This document shows positions 7,793-16,627 of a DNA stretch of 30,115 bases, piece by piece. This stretch comes from Proteobacteria bacterium ST_bin14 (lineage in GTDB: Bacteria; Pseudomonadota; Alphaproteobacteria; Sphingomonadales; Sphingomonadaceae): assembly GCA_002083655.1 (NCBI GenBank), contig MSXR01000020.1:1-30115 (forward strand), given 5' to 3'. The notes beneath the pieces were generated by a model, which saw only the letters and a list, made by a program, of their open reading frames with translations, made no database searches and was not told the DNA's origin. The stretch's first letter is position 1. Each line of letters starts with the position of its first letter. Position numbers and translations under genes: made by a program.

Positions 7793-8478
7793 GCGGTCAG
7801 CACCTCAAGCGCATGGCTGGTATAGAAGCCGCCTGAAACCTTGCGGTCGCGGCCCAGCGTGGTGCCGGGCGCTGCCTGGGTAATCAGCGCGCGGAGCAGT
7901 TTTTCGCGCACCGGGATGATGGCGGGCGAACGATCGCTGCTGGGGAACAACCGACCCATGCCCAGCGCGACCATCAACAGCGGCGTTTGCGGGGCAAAGG
8001 TGAAAACCATCGATGCGCGCGTGCGGGCTGACAGGCTGGCAATCACGCTGACGATATCGGCCGCCTTATAATGGATGAGCGAATCCATCGCGACGACATG
8101 GTCGAAACTGCCAAGCGCCGGATCAAGCAGGTCGCCCACCCGCCAATCGATATTCAGGCCCTCGGGGGCGCGTTTGCGGGCGATGTCGACCAGGCTGCCC
8201 GCCACGTCGATGGCGATTACTTCTGCGCCGCGCTGTGCCGCTTCCACCGCCAGCGCACCCGTGCCGCACCCGGCATCCAGCAGGCGCAGCCCGGTCATGT
8301 CAGCGGGCAGCCAGGACAATAAGGTATCGCGCATTTCGGTGCGCCCCTTGCGCACCGTCGCGCGAACGCCGCTGACCGGCGCATCGCTGGTCAGCTGTTC
8401 CCAGGCCTTGCTCGCGGTTTTGTCGAAATAGGTTTCGAGCTTGCCGCGATAGTCGTGGTAGGTTGCCGTTCGCGTCAT
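7789..8478 (-). CDS. bchM: Mg-protoporphyrin IX O-methyltransferase
   Basis: BchM transfers a methyl group from S-adenosylmethionine to the 13-propionate of Mg-protoporphyrin IX. Starting at ATG 8478 (MTRTATYHDYRGKLETYFD), which overlaps the bchL stop as ATGA, the protein has 229 residues, the usual size; a longer frame to 8550 lies inside bchL and is not likely. The SAM-binding motif I LRLLDAGCGTGALAVEAA is near residues 65-82, and DHVVAMDSLIHY follows as the post-motif. It takes the product of BchH and supplies AcsF, both encoded in the same operon. Confidence 0.95.
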   Translation of the reverse strand: MTRTATYHDYRGKLETYFDKTASKAWEQLTSDAPVSGVRATVRKGRTEMRDTLLSWLPADMTGLRLLDAGCGTGALAVEAAQRGAEVIAIDVAGSLVDIARKRAPEGLNIDWRVGDLLDPALGSFDHVVAMDSLIHYKAADIVSVIASLSARTRASMVFTFAPQTPLLMVALGMGRLFPSSDRSPAIIPVREKLLRALITQAAPGTTLGRDRKVSGGFYTSHALEVLTA

Positions 8479-9365
8479 TCGAACCCCAGAAACTCGAAGA
8501 TTTCGCGATCCTTCATCGGCAGCGCTTCGAGCGGATCCGTGCCCGCCCAAAGCTGTGCGGCGAGGCGCTTATATTCCAGGCAGGCGGCGGCCACTTCGGG
8601 TGTTTGTTCCATCTCGAACAAGGTGCATTTTTTCAGGCGGCTGCGGCGGATCGCGTCGAGATCAGGGAAATGCGCCAGCCGCTTCAGGCCGGTCGCGGCA
8701 TTGAAGCGATCAATCTCGTCGGTCGCTGCCGATCGGTTGGCGATGACACCGGCCATGCGGACGTCGTAATTCTTTGACTTCGCCTTGATGGCAGCGACGA
8801 TGCGGTTCATCGCGAAAATGCTGTCGAAATCATTGGCAGCAACCACCACGGCGCGCTCTGCATGCTGCAAGGGAGCCGCGAAGCCACCGCACACCACGTC
8901 ACCCAGCACGTCAAAGATAACGACGTCGGTTTCTTCGAGCAGATGATGCTGCTTGAGCAGTTTCACCGTCTGGCCGACGACATAACCGCCGCACCCCGTG
9001 CCCGCAGGTGGCCCGCCCGCTTCGACGCACATCACGCCGTTAAAGCCTTCAAACATGTAATCTTCCGGGCGGAGTTCCTCCGCGTGGAAGTTCACTGTTT
9101 CCAGCACATCGATGACGGTTGGCATCAGCTTTTTGGTAAGGGTGAAGGTTGAATCATGCTTGGGATCGCAGCCGATCTGCAGCACCCGCTTGCCCAGCAA
9201 CGACAGCGCGGCGGAGAGGTTGGACGAGGTGGTCGACTTGCCGATTCCGCCCTTGCCATAAATCGCAAAAACCTTGGCATTGCCGATGCGGTCTGCGGGA
9301 TCCATGCGGACCTGAACGGAGCCTTCGCCATCAGTACCGCGAACAGGTGGGTCAAGTAGTGCCAT
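8475..9365 (-). CDS. bchL: Dark-operative protochlorophyllide reductase, ATP-binding iron-sulfur subunit
   Basis: BchL is the NifH-like ATPase dimer that passes electrons to BchN-BchB during reduction of ring D of protochlorophyllide. In the 296-residue protein the P-loop GKGGIGKS is at residues 37-44, and the two cysteines that bridge the [4Fe-4S] cluster are C125 (PAGTGCGG) and C159 (DVVCGGFAAP). ATG at 9365 is preceded by AAGGAAC and lies 11 bp after bchH. The enzyme is oxygen-sensitive in studied bacteria, so in an aerobe it must be protected or used at low O2. Confidence 0.97.
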   Translation of the reverse strand: MALLDPPVRGTDGEGSVQVRMDPADRIGNAKVFAIYGKGGIGKSTTSSNLSAALSLLGKRVLQIGCDPKHDSTFTLTKKLMPTVIDVLETVNFHAEELRPEDYMFEGFNGVMCVEAGGPPAGTGCGGYVVGQTVKLLKQHHLLEETDVVIFDVLGDVVCGGFAAPLQHAERAVVVAANDFDSIFAMNRIVAAIKAKSKNYDVRMAGVIANRSAATDEIDRFNAATGLKRLAHFPDLDAIRRSRLKKCTLFEMEQTPEVAAACLEYKRLAAQLWAGTDPLEALPMKDREIFEFLGFE

Positions 9366-9376
9366 TTTTTTGTTCC

Positions 9377-12300
9377 TTAAGCCGCGACAGCCACGACACC
9401 CTCGAGGCGATCCTCAAGTTCGTCGCTGGCGGCATGGAGTGCTGCAAGAGTTGCTTCGTCGGGTGACCAGTATTTACGTTCGACCGCTTCGATCAGGCGG
9501 TTGGCAACGCGGGCCGATGCGCGCGGGTTTAGGGCCGCAATCCGCTCGCGCATTTCGGCATCAAGCACATAGGTTTCGCTGATCCGCTGATAGACCCAGG
9601 GATCCACTTCACCGGTGGTCGCAGACCAGCCCATTGTCGTGGTGACATGGCCCTCAATCGTGCGAACGCCTTCATAACCGTGCTTCAACAGCCCCTCGGT
9701 CCATACCGGGTTGAGGATGCGGGTGCGGGTTTCGAGCGCGACCTGTTCCTGGAGCGAGCGCACCTTGCCCGATCCTTGGGTTTGATCACCGATGTACACT
9801 GGCGCTGCTTCGCCACCCTTGGCGCGCGTCACGGCGCGGCTGATGCCGCCCAGCGCATCGACATATTGGTCGATGGTGGTGATGCCCAGCTCAACGCTTT
9901 CAAGGTTCTGATAGGCGCAATCGACGGTCTTCAATGCCGATGCCAGAATGGCTGCCTGACGAACCGGCACACCCTTTACACCGTAAGCAAAGCCCTTTTG
10001 CCGTTCAAAACTGTCGGCGAGTTCGTTGGGGTCGCTCCAGCCACCGTCATCGATCAGCAGGTTGACGTTGGCACCATAAGCGCCCTCGGCATTGGAAAAG
10101 ACGCGTAATGCGGCGGTTTCCATGTCGCAGCCATGTTCGGCCTGATGCGACAGTGCGTGCCGGCGCACGAAGTTCATCTCCTCTGGCTCATCGGCTTGTG
10201 CTGCCAGCAACGCTGCCTCTGCCATCATCCGCGTTTGCAGCGGCAGCAGATCGCGGAACACGCCCGACAGCGTGACAATCACGTCGATGCGCGGACGACC
10301 CAGTTCTTCGAGCGGGATCAGCTCTGCACCGGCAAGGCGGTTATAGCTGTCAAAACGCGGGCGCGCACCGATCAGCGCGAGCACCTGGGCAATCTGCGCG
10401 CCCTCGCTTTTCAGATTGTCGGTGCCCCACAGCACCATCGCGACGGTTTCAGGCAAATGGCCTGAATCAGCGACGCTGCGGTCCACCAGGCGTTGCGCCT
10501 GTTCGGCACCGTCCTTTACCGCAAACGCAGAAGGCAGGCGGAACGGATCGAACCCGTGAATGTTGCGGCCGGTTGGCAGAATTTCAGGCGCGCGCAGAAT
10601 ATCGCCGCCCGAAACAGGCTGGATGTAGCGGCCGTTCAGCGCGCGGACGAGGCCGTCGAGCTCGTGGTTGGTCGCCAGCGCCTTGTCGAGTGCTGCCATG
10701 TCCTTCAGCAGCGGCGTATCAATCTTCAGCTTGCCGTCGACCAAGGCCTCAACCGTGTCGCGCGACAGCGGCTGTTCGCGGCCTTCGGCGGATGCCAGGA
10801 TCATGTCGATCCGCTCTATGCGGGTTGCGGCCAGCCCGGCGACATGCAGCCCCTGCGGGATCAGCTCACGCTCAATTTCATACAGCTTGGCGGCGAGTGC
10901 GGCCACGTCGCTGCCATCCAGATCAAGTGCGTCGGCCTGTACCGCGATCATTTCTGCCAGCGGTGCTGCATTCTCATCGCCTGGCGGCAAGCTGCGCCAG
11001 CGATCAACCGATGCCTTTAGATCAGCCAGCCCCTTGTACACGCCCGAATTGGTGAGCGCAGGGGTGAGATAGCTGACCAACGTCGCGCCCGAACGGCGCT
11101 TTGCCAGCACGCCCTCTGACGGGTTGTTGGCGGCGTAGAGATAGATGTTGGGCATATCGCCGATCAGCCGGTCGGGCCAGCAATCTGCGGTCAGCCCGGT
11201 TTGCTTGCCGGGCATGAATTCCAGGCTGCCATGGGTGCCAAAATGCAGCACAGCATGCGCTTTGAAATCTTCGCGCAGCCAGCGGTAAAACGCGGCAAAG
11301 GCGTGCGTCGGGGCAAAACGGCCCTCGAACAACAGCCGCATCGGATCGCCTTCAATCCCCAGCGCTGGCTGAATGCCAATAAAGACATTGCCGAACTGCG
11401 CGCCCAGAATCTGCACCGATGTGCCATCCGATTGCAGCTTGCCGGGGGCCGGGCCCCAAGCCGCTTCGATTTCGTTCAGCCATGTTTCGCGGGCGACGAT
11501 CGTGTCGGCGCTTACCCGGGCGTGAACATTGGCTTCGGTGCCATTGCGCGACGCATTGCCGCCCAGAATGCGCTCACGCAGATCATCAACGGTGGCGGGG
11601 ATTTCAACGTCATATCCCTCACGCTGCAACCGGGTGAGCGTGGCGTGCAGCGATTCAAACACCGCCAGAAACTGTGCGGTGCCAGCGGCGCCTGCGTTGG
11701 GCGGGAAGTTGAACAGAACGATCGCAACACGGCGCTCCGCCTCTGCGGACCGGCGCAGTTCGACCATTTTCAGCACGCGACCTGCCAGTGTCTCGGCACG
11801 CTCGCCACAGCTTTCCATCTGGCGAACAGCGCCTGTTGCTGGGAAGGTACAGCCGCGCTGGCAGCCGGTGCAGGCAGTATCCGTGCCATCCGAACGGCCG
11901 CCAAACACCATCGGCTGGGTGCCGCCATCCAGTTCTGGAATGGCGATCATCATCGTCGATTCGAGCGGCAACAGCCCCTGGCGGTTCGCGCCCCAGGCCT
12001 GCAGCGTCTGGAACTCCACGGGATGCGCGGCGATATAGGGGCGATCAAGCTTGGACAGGATCGCTTCGGCAGCGGCGGTATCATTATAGGCCGGACCACC
12101 AACCAGGCTAAACCCGGTCAGGTTGATGACGGCATCGACGGTCGATTTGCCGTCCTTCATGAACAATTGCTCAATCGCGGGGCGGCCATCAAGGCCCCCG
12201 GCGAAAGCGGGGATCACATCCAGCCCACGCGCTTCCAGCGCGGCGATGACGCCGTCATAATGCGCCGCATCCTTGGCCAGCACATAGGAACGCAGCATCA

Positions 12301-13051
12301 GCACGCCCACGGTGCCCTTGGTGCCGCGCCGCCGGGGCAGATCGGCAAGTTTTTCCGACATCCGCGCCTTCATTTCAGGATGATAGACGCCGACTTCGGG
12401 ATATTCGCGGGGGGGCACGGCCTTCATCGTGCCGCGCAGCGCCTGGCGCTCACCCGCTGCATAACGATCAATCAGCGCGCGGATCATGTCGACGATATTG
12501 TCGTCGCTGCCCGCCAGCCAATATTGCAGCGTCAGGAAATAGGCGCGCACATCCTGCGCGGTGCCGGGTACGAACTTCAGCAGCTTTGGCAGGCGGCGCA
12601 GGATCGCCATCTGGCCCGCGCCAGAGCTTGCGCCGCTCTTGTTGGTGCCGCGCAGTTTCTTGATCAGCGCGAGCATGCCGGTGGCTGGCTTGTCCATCCG
12701 GTAATCGCCCATCCGGGTCAGCTTGACGATATCGCCTGCCGACATCAGCCCGACGATCGCATCGCATGCATCCCGCCGCGCGGTTAGTTGCGGCAGCACG
12801 GCACGGATATGGTCTTCCAGAAACAGCATCGTGCAAAGGATGATGTCGCCGCGCATGATGTCGTTGCGGGCGGCATCCAGCGTTTCGGGCTTTTCTTCCC
12901 AATCGGCAGCGGCATGAAAGGCGATGGTGACGCCCGAATTGGCCTGGTCGAATTGCTGCTGCGCGCGCTGAAATGCCCCTGAAAGATGGTTGTCGAGCGT
13001 GATGACGACAACACGCACCGGCGTGATCGGGGGAGCAATATTAGCGCGCAT
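9377..13051 (-). CDS. bchH: Magnesium chelatase, H subunit
   Basis: BchH binds protoporphyrin IX and carries out Mg insertion with the BchI/BchD ATPase, neither of which is in the window. It is a CobN/Mg-chelatase family protein of about 1224 residues. Visible features: RVVVITLDNHLSGAF at the N-terminus, the CTGCQRGC motif with cysteines at about 394, 397 and 401, HFGTHGSLEFMPGKQTGL, and NVNLLIDDGGWSDPNELADSF toward the C-terminus. ATG at 13051 is preferred because AAGG stands 7 bases upstream; ATGs at 13066 and 13069 lack such a site. It overlaps the end of bchB by 11 bp. The protein is complete with no frame break. Confidence 0.97.
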   Translation of the reverse strand: MRANIAPPITPVRVVVITLDNHLSGAFQRAQQQFDQANSGVTIAFHAAADWEEKPETLDAARNDIMRGDIILCTMLFLEDHIRAVLPQLTARRDACDAIVGLMSAGDIVKLTRMGDYRMDKPATGMLALIKKLRGTNKSGASSGAGQMAILRRLPKLLKFVPGTAQDVRAYFLTLQYWLAGSDDNIVDMIRALIDRYAAGERQALRGTMKAVPPREYPEVGVYHPEMKARMSEKLADLPRRRGTKGTVGVLMLRSYVLAKDAAHYDGVIAALEARGLDVIPAFAGGLDGRPAIEQLFMKDGKSTVDAVINLTGFSLVGGPAYNDTAAAEAILSKLDRPYIAAHPVEFQTLQAWGANRQGLLPLESTMMIAIPELDGGTQPMVFGGRSDGTDTACTGCQRGCTFPATGAVRQMESCGERAETLAGRVLKMVELRRSAEAERRVAIVLFNFPPNAGAAGTAQFLAVFESLHATLTRLQREGYDVEIPATVDDLRERILGGNASRNGTEANVHARVSADTIVARETWLNEIEAAWGPAPGKLQSDGTSVQILGAQFGNVFIGIQPALGIEGDPMRLLFEGRFAPTHAFAAFYRWLREDFKAHAVLHFGTHGSLEFMPGKQTGLTADCWPDRLIGDMPNIYLYAANNPSEGVLAKRRSGATLVSYLTPALTNSGVYKGLADLKASVDRWRSLPPGDENAAPLAEMIAVQADALDLDGSDVAALAAKLYEIERELIPQGLHVAGLAATRIERIDMILASAEGREQPLSRDTVEALVDGKLKIDTPLLKDMAALDKALATNHELDGLVRALNGRYIQPVSGGDILRAPEILPTGRNIHGFDPFRLPSAFAVKDGAEQAQRLVDRSVADSGHLPETVAMVLWGTDNLKSEGAQIAQVLALIGARPRFDSYNRLAGAELIPLEELGRPRIDVIVTLSGVFRDLLPLQTRMMAEAALLAAQADEPEEMNFVRRHALSHQAEHGCDMETAALRVFSNAEGAYGANVNLLIDDGGWSDPNELADSFERQKGFAYGVKGVPVRQAAILASALKTVDCAYQNLESVELGITTIDQYVDALGGISRAVTRAKGGEAAPVYIGDQTQGSGKVRSLQEQVALETRTRILNPVWTEGLLKHGYEGVRTIEGHVTTTMGWSATTGEVDPWVYQRISETYVLDAEMRERIAALNPRASARVANRLIEAVERKYWSPDEATLAALHAASDELEDRLEGVVAVAA

Positions 13052-14615
13052 AACGAGCCTTTGCATCATAGAGCGTGTCGAGCGTAATCGTCGCCAAGCC
13101 CTGCTCTGTGGCGTAACGTTCGGTGTTGCGACGCGCCTTGCCGCGCACGAAGAACGGGATTTTCAGCAGCTCTTTTTCAGCCTCGGCTGACCAGCCGCGG
13201 GCAGCCATGACTTCAGGTTCGGCGACCGGCTGCAACGTCGATTCATCCACAGCCTGCACGTCGGCGTCATGGTTTTGCGCAGGCGCGGCATGCCCATGGC
13301 CAAGATGGCTTGCGCCCGCCGAGTCGCTGAATTCAAAATCCTCGCGGAACATCGTCAACAGATGTTCTTCCAGGCCCATCACCAGCGGGTGGACCCAGGT
13401 GTCGAACAGCACATTTGCGCCTTCAAAACCCATTTGCGGCGAATAGCGGGCGGGGAAATCCTGCACATGGACCGGCGCAGAGATGACCGCGCAGGGGATG
13501 CGCAGCCGCTTGGCGATGTGGCGTTCCATCTGCGTGCCCAGCACCAGTTCGGGCTGCAGCGCGGCAATCGCGTCTTCAACTTCCAGATAATCGTCGGTGA
13601 TCAGCGGCTCAATGCCATAAAGCTTGGCGGCTTCGCGCAGTTCGCGGGCGAATTCGCGGTTGTAACAGCCCAGTCCGACAACCTCGAAACCCAGTTCATC
13701 ACGCGCCACGCGGGCAGCGGCAATCGCATGCGATGCATCCCCAAAGATGAACACGCGTTTGGCGGTGAGGTAGGTCGAATCGACTGAGCGGCTCCACCAC
13801 GGCATATTGGAACGATCAAGCGCGCAGGCGGGATCAACGCCTGCAAGTGCAGCCACTTCATTCACGAAATCGCGCGTCGCGCCGTGGCCGATCGGGATGG
13901 TGCGGACCGTTTTTTGCCCGAACGTCTTTTCCAGCCAGCGCGCGGTGGTGTCGCCGATTTCGGGGTAGAGCAGGATGTTGAAATCAGCCGCGCCGATCTG
14001 CTTGATGTCGGCTGGGCAGGCACCAAGCGGTGCCACCAGATGGATGTCGATGCCCATTGAGTCGAGCAGCCGGGTAATTTCGATAATATCGTCGCGGTGC
14101 CGAAAGCCGAGCGCGGTTGGCCCGAGCAGGTTGACGCGCGGGCGACGCCCCTCGCGCGGCGATGGGCGGACTTCTTTGTCGGCAATCGCGCGAACGAGTT
14201 GGTAAAACGTTTCCGCCGCGCCCCAGTTTTCCTTGCGTTGATAGCTGGGCAGTTCAAGCGCAACGACGGGAATGGGCAGCCGCATCGCCTCTGCAAGCCC
14301 TGCCGGATCGTCCTGAATCAGTTCGGCAGTGCATGAAGCGCCGACCAGCATCGCCTGGGGCTGATAGCGGGCATAGGCATCCCGCGCGGCGGACTGGAAC
14401 AGTTCTGCCGTGTCCGTACCCAGATCACGTGCCTGGAATGTCGTGTAGGTAACCGGCGGCCGTTTGTTACGGCGTTCGATCATCGTGAAAAGCAGATCGG
14501 CATAGGTATCGCCCTGCGGCGCGTGGAGCACATAATGCACCCCTTCCATCGCCGTTGCGATGCGCATCGCGCCTACATGCGGCGGGCCTTCATATGTCCA
14601 GACGGTTAGCTGCAT
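13041..14615 (-). CDS. bchB: Dark-operative protochlorophyllide reductase, subunit B
   Basis: BchB forms the catalytic heterotetramer with BchN. The 524-residue sequence begins MQLTVWTYEGPPHVGAMRIA. Asp36, in HAPQGDTYADLL, is the unusual aspartate ligand of the NB cluster in the characterised enzyme, and Cys95 (LVGASCTAEL) is in the known subunit-B cysteine position. The C-terminal small domain ending near TLDTLYDAKARY is present. Residues around 425-445 include a histidine/alanine-rich linker (GHGHAAPAQNHDADV). ATG at 14615 has AAGGTT upstream and lies 4 bp after bchN. Confidence 0.97.
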   Translation of the reverse strand: MQLTVWTYEGPPHVGAMRIATAMEGVHYVLHAPQGDTYADLLFTMIERRNKRPPVTYTTFQARDLGTDTAELFQSAARDAYARYQPQAMLVGASCTAELIQDDPAGLAEAMRLPIPVVALELPSYQRKENWGAAETFYQLVRAIADKEVRPSPREGRRPRVNLLGPTALGFRHRDDIIEITRLLDSMGIDIHLVAPLGACPADIKQIGAADFNILLYPEIGDTTARWLEKTFGQKTVRTIPIGHGATRDFVNEVAALAGVDPACALDRSNMPWWSRSVDSTYLTAKRVFIFGDASHAIAAARVARDELGFEVVGLGCYNREFARELREAAKLYGIEPLITDDYLEVEDAIAALQPELVLGTQMERHIAKRLRIPCAVISAPVHVQDFPARYSPQMGFEGANVLFDTWVHPLVMGLEEHLLTMFREDFEFSDSAGASHLGHGHAAPAQNHDADVQAVDESTLQPVAEPEVMAARGWSAEAEKELLKIPFFVRGKARRNTERYATEQGLATITLDTLYDAKARYAR

Positions 14616-14619
14616 CGCT

Positions 14620-15921
14620 TTAAACCTTCAGCACATCACGCCGCCGCAGGGGCCGCGCAAAAAGTTCAGCCAGGTCGCCCGCCTGATCGAAACCGTGGAT
14701 GGGTGAGAACACCAGCTCAATCGCCCATTTCGTTGTCAGCCCTTCAGCCTCCAGCGGGTTGGCAAGGCCAAGGCCGCACACGGTGATGTCAGGCCGCGCC
14801 GCGCGCACCCGATCAAGCTGCTTATCGACATCCTGGCCTTCGCTGATCACCGTGGTGGCGGGTAGCAGCGCCAAGTCCTGCGCCAGATGGCGGCGGTGGA
14901 GATAGGGGGTGCCCACCTCAACCGGCGTCATCCCCAGTTCCTGCGACAGGAAGCGCGCCAGCGGCACTTCCAGTTGCGAATCGGGCATGAAAAAGATTGT
15001 CTTGCCGCTCAGCTGTGCGCGGCAATGCTCAATCGCACGGATAGCGCGGGCCTTGCCGGGGGCGATCACGCGCTGAAATTCAGCCTCGTCGATGCCGAAT
15101 GCCATCGCGGCGGCGTGCAGCCAGTTGGCCGTGCCTTCCGCGCCGAACGGGAACATCGCGTCGAGTCGCACGGCGCCGCGATCTTCAAGGCAGCGTGCGG
15201 TTTCGCCGAGAAAGGGCTGCGCGAGCAGGAAGCGGGTATTGGCGCCAACTGGCGGCAAATCAGCCGATTTGCGCGCTGGCAGCGACCGGACGGTCTTGAT
15301 CCCCAATTCGCGGAAAATACGCACAAACTGGTCTTCGACGACATCGGGCAGCGCGCCGACAATCATCAGTTCCTGCGGCGCATCGGCGGGCAGCGCGGGA
15401 AGCTCAGGCACCAGCGCGGCCAGGCAGGCATCCTCACCCTCGGTAAACGTCGTCTCGATGCCGCTGCCCGAGTAATTGAGAATGCGCACATTGGGCGAAT
15501 GCTTGCCCGACAGGCGCTGCGCTGCGCGCGACAGATCAAGTTTGATGACTTCAGATGGGCATGAGCCGACCAGGAACAGCATCTTGATATCGGGCCGCCG
15601 CGTCAGCAGCCGGTCAACGACTCGGTCGAGTTCTTCGTTGCAATCCGCCATCCCGGCCAGGTCGCGCTCTTCGATAATCGCGGTGCCGAATCGGGGTTCG
15701 GCAAACACCATAACCCCGGCCGCCGATTGCAGCAGATGCGCGCAGGTGCGAGAACCAACCACCAGGAAAAACGCATCCTGCACTTTGCGGTGCAGCCAGA
15801 TGATCCCGGTTAATCCACAGAAAACTTCGCGCTGGCCGCGCTCGCGCAACACCGGGGCGCAATCAGCTCCATTGGCGGGCACCGAGTCGCTGTGCGGCGA
15901 CAGGGCGACAGCGGCCGTCAT
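14620..15921 (-). CDS. bchN: Dark-operative protochlorophyllide reductase, subunit N
   Basis: BchN pairs with BchB to bind protochlorophyllide and the shared [4Fe-4S] cluster. The three cysteine ligands fall at C35 (VFCGLTG), C60 (GSRTCAHL) and C121 (VGSCPSEV), which fits the NifD-like family. The 433-residue length is normal. ATG at 15921 overlaps the bchF stop as ATGA. With bchB and bchL in the same operon all three subunits of the reductase are present. Confidence 0.97.
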   Translation of the reverse strand: MTAAVALSPHSDSVPANGADCAPVLRERGQREVFCGLTGIIWLHRKVQDAFFLVVGSRTCAHLLQSAAGVMVFAEPRFGTAIIEERDLAGMADCNEELDRVVDRLLTRRPDIKMLFLVGSCPSEVIKLDLSRAAQRLSGKHSPNVRILNYSGSGIETTFTEGEDACLAALVPELPALPADAPQELMIVGALPDVVEDQFVRIFRELGIKTVRSLPARKSADLPPVGANTRFLLAQPFLGETARCLEDRGAVRLDAMFPFGAEGTANWLHAAAMAFGIDEAEFQRVIAPGKARAIRAIEHCRAQLSGKTIFFMPDSQLEVPLARFLSQELGMTPVEVGTPYLHRRHLAQDLALLPATTVISEGQDVDKQLDRVRAARPDITVCGLGLANPLEAEGLTTKWAIELVFSPIHGFDQAGDLAELFARPLRRRDVLKV

Positions 15922-16499
15922 GCGGCCAAAGCCTGCAACGGCATTTCGGGGGCAAACGCTTCAGGGGCGGGCTCAACCGCCTCCGCTTCCTCGCGCGCAG
16001 CCTGCAACCGGGCGGCGCGCAGCTTCAGGATAAACTGCACCGCGTTGATGACATAGGTCGCATAGGCCGCCAGCGCGACGAGCATCCGCCCACGCTCTGT
16101 GCCATAGTCGCCGATCAGCATCACCAGATAGGTGGTATGCAATGCGATCACGAGGAAGCTGAACACATCCTCCCAGAAAAAAGCATCTGCAAACAGATAT
16201 TTGCCAAAAACGACCTTTTCCCAAATCGCCCCGGTGACCATGATGGTGTACAGCGCCATCGTCTTCACCACGATGGAAATGGTTGCCGCAAACGCGCCTT
16301 CGCCGGTCTGCAAATAGCGCAGAACCAGCACCAGGCTGACGATGAAAATCAGGAATTGCACGGGGGCCAAAATGCCCTGCACCAGCGTCCATTTGCTGGC
16401 GTCACGGCGGACGCGTTGCTCGGGTGTATACAACGGCGCAGGGGGCGTCGGGCGTAGAGACCGTCTAAAATTTTCGTACTGCGGCGTATTTACCCGCAT
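15918..16499 (-). CDS. bchF: BchF, 3-vinyl bacteriochlorophyllide hydratase
   Basis: BchF hydrates the C3 vinyl group to a hydroxyethyl group on the way to bacteriochlorophyllide a. It is a 193-residue inner-membrane protein with about four hydrophobic helices. Typical family text includes YTPEQRVRRDASKWTLVQG, TGAIWEKVVFGKYLF and FFWEDVFSFLVIALHTTYL. ATG 16499 has a good site (AAAGGCGGGGA) upstream. It is the first gene of the long minus-strand operon, directly facing ppaA across the control region. The C-terminal tail is an Ala/Glu-rich charged stretch. Confidence 0.95.
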   Translation of the reverse strand: MRVNTPQYENFRRSLRPTPPAPLYTPEQRVRRDASKWTLVQGILAPVQFLIFIVSLVLVLRYLQTGEGAFAATISIVVKTMALYTIMVTGAIWEKVVFGKYLFADAFFWEDVFSFLVIALHTTYLVMLIGDYGTERGRMLVALAAYATYVINAVQFILKLRAARLQAAREEAEAVEPAPEAFAPEMPLQALAA

Positions 16500-16536
16500 C
16501 GTTCCCCGCCTTTGGCCATCTGCCTAATTGTGATCA

Positions 16537-16565
16537 GACTAAGGCAGGGGGCGTCAAAGTGTCAA
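16537..16565 (-). promoter_or_regulatory. Candidate sigma-70-type promoter of the bchF operon
   Basis: On the minus strand TTGACA (16565-16560) is a perfect -35 hexamer. At 17-18 bases spacing the -10 would be TTAGTC or TAGTCT, a poor match, as expected for a promoter that needs help or is tightly controlled. The -35 lies inside PpsR-type palindrome 1, so binding there would block polymerase. The mRNA start would be about 30 bases upstream of the bchF ATG. Confidence 0.5.
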
Positions 16566-16593
16566 CCTAAACTGACGTCCAAATGTTTTGACA
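16560..16593. promoter_or_regulatory. Two overlapping PpsR/CrtJ-type operators between bchF and ppaA
   Basis: The known PpsR site is TGT-N12-ACA, often TGTC-N10-GACA. Site 1 is TGTCAACCTAAACTGACG (16560-16577), with one outer mismatch. Site 2 is CGTCCAAATGTTTTGACA (16576-16593), also with one outer mismatch. They overlap by two bases. Because the outer half of each site contains a TTGACA -35 element, one regulator could silence both divergent promoters. The PpsR gene is 1.1 kb away, which supports the reading. Confidence 0.72.
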
Positions 16594-16616
16594 TATGGTG
16601 CGGTGCGGCATCATTC
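16588..16616 (+). promoter_or_regulatory. Candidate promoter of ppaA-ppsR
   Basis: TTGACA at 16588-16593 is a perfect -35 hexamer inside PpsR-type site 2. At 17 bases spacing the -10 is TCATTC (16611-16616), a weak match. Transcription would begin near 16623, leaving a leader of about 50 bases that contains the palindrome at 16631-16643. Confidence 0.45.
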
Positions 16617-16627
16617 TTTCATTGTCA

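Noticed and set aside
11201..12787. Long plus-strand open frame (528 codons) opposite bchH
   Set aside because: bchH is certain on the other strand. The opposite frame is open because of GC-rich codon bias; its sequence has no recognisable domain.
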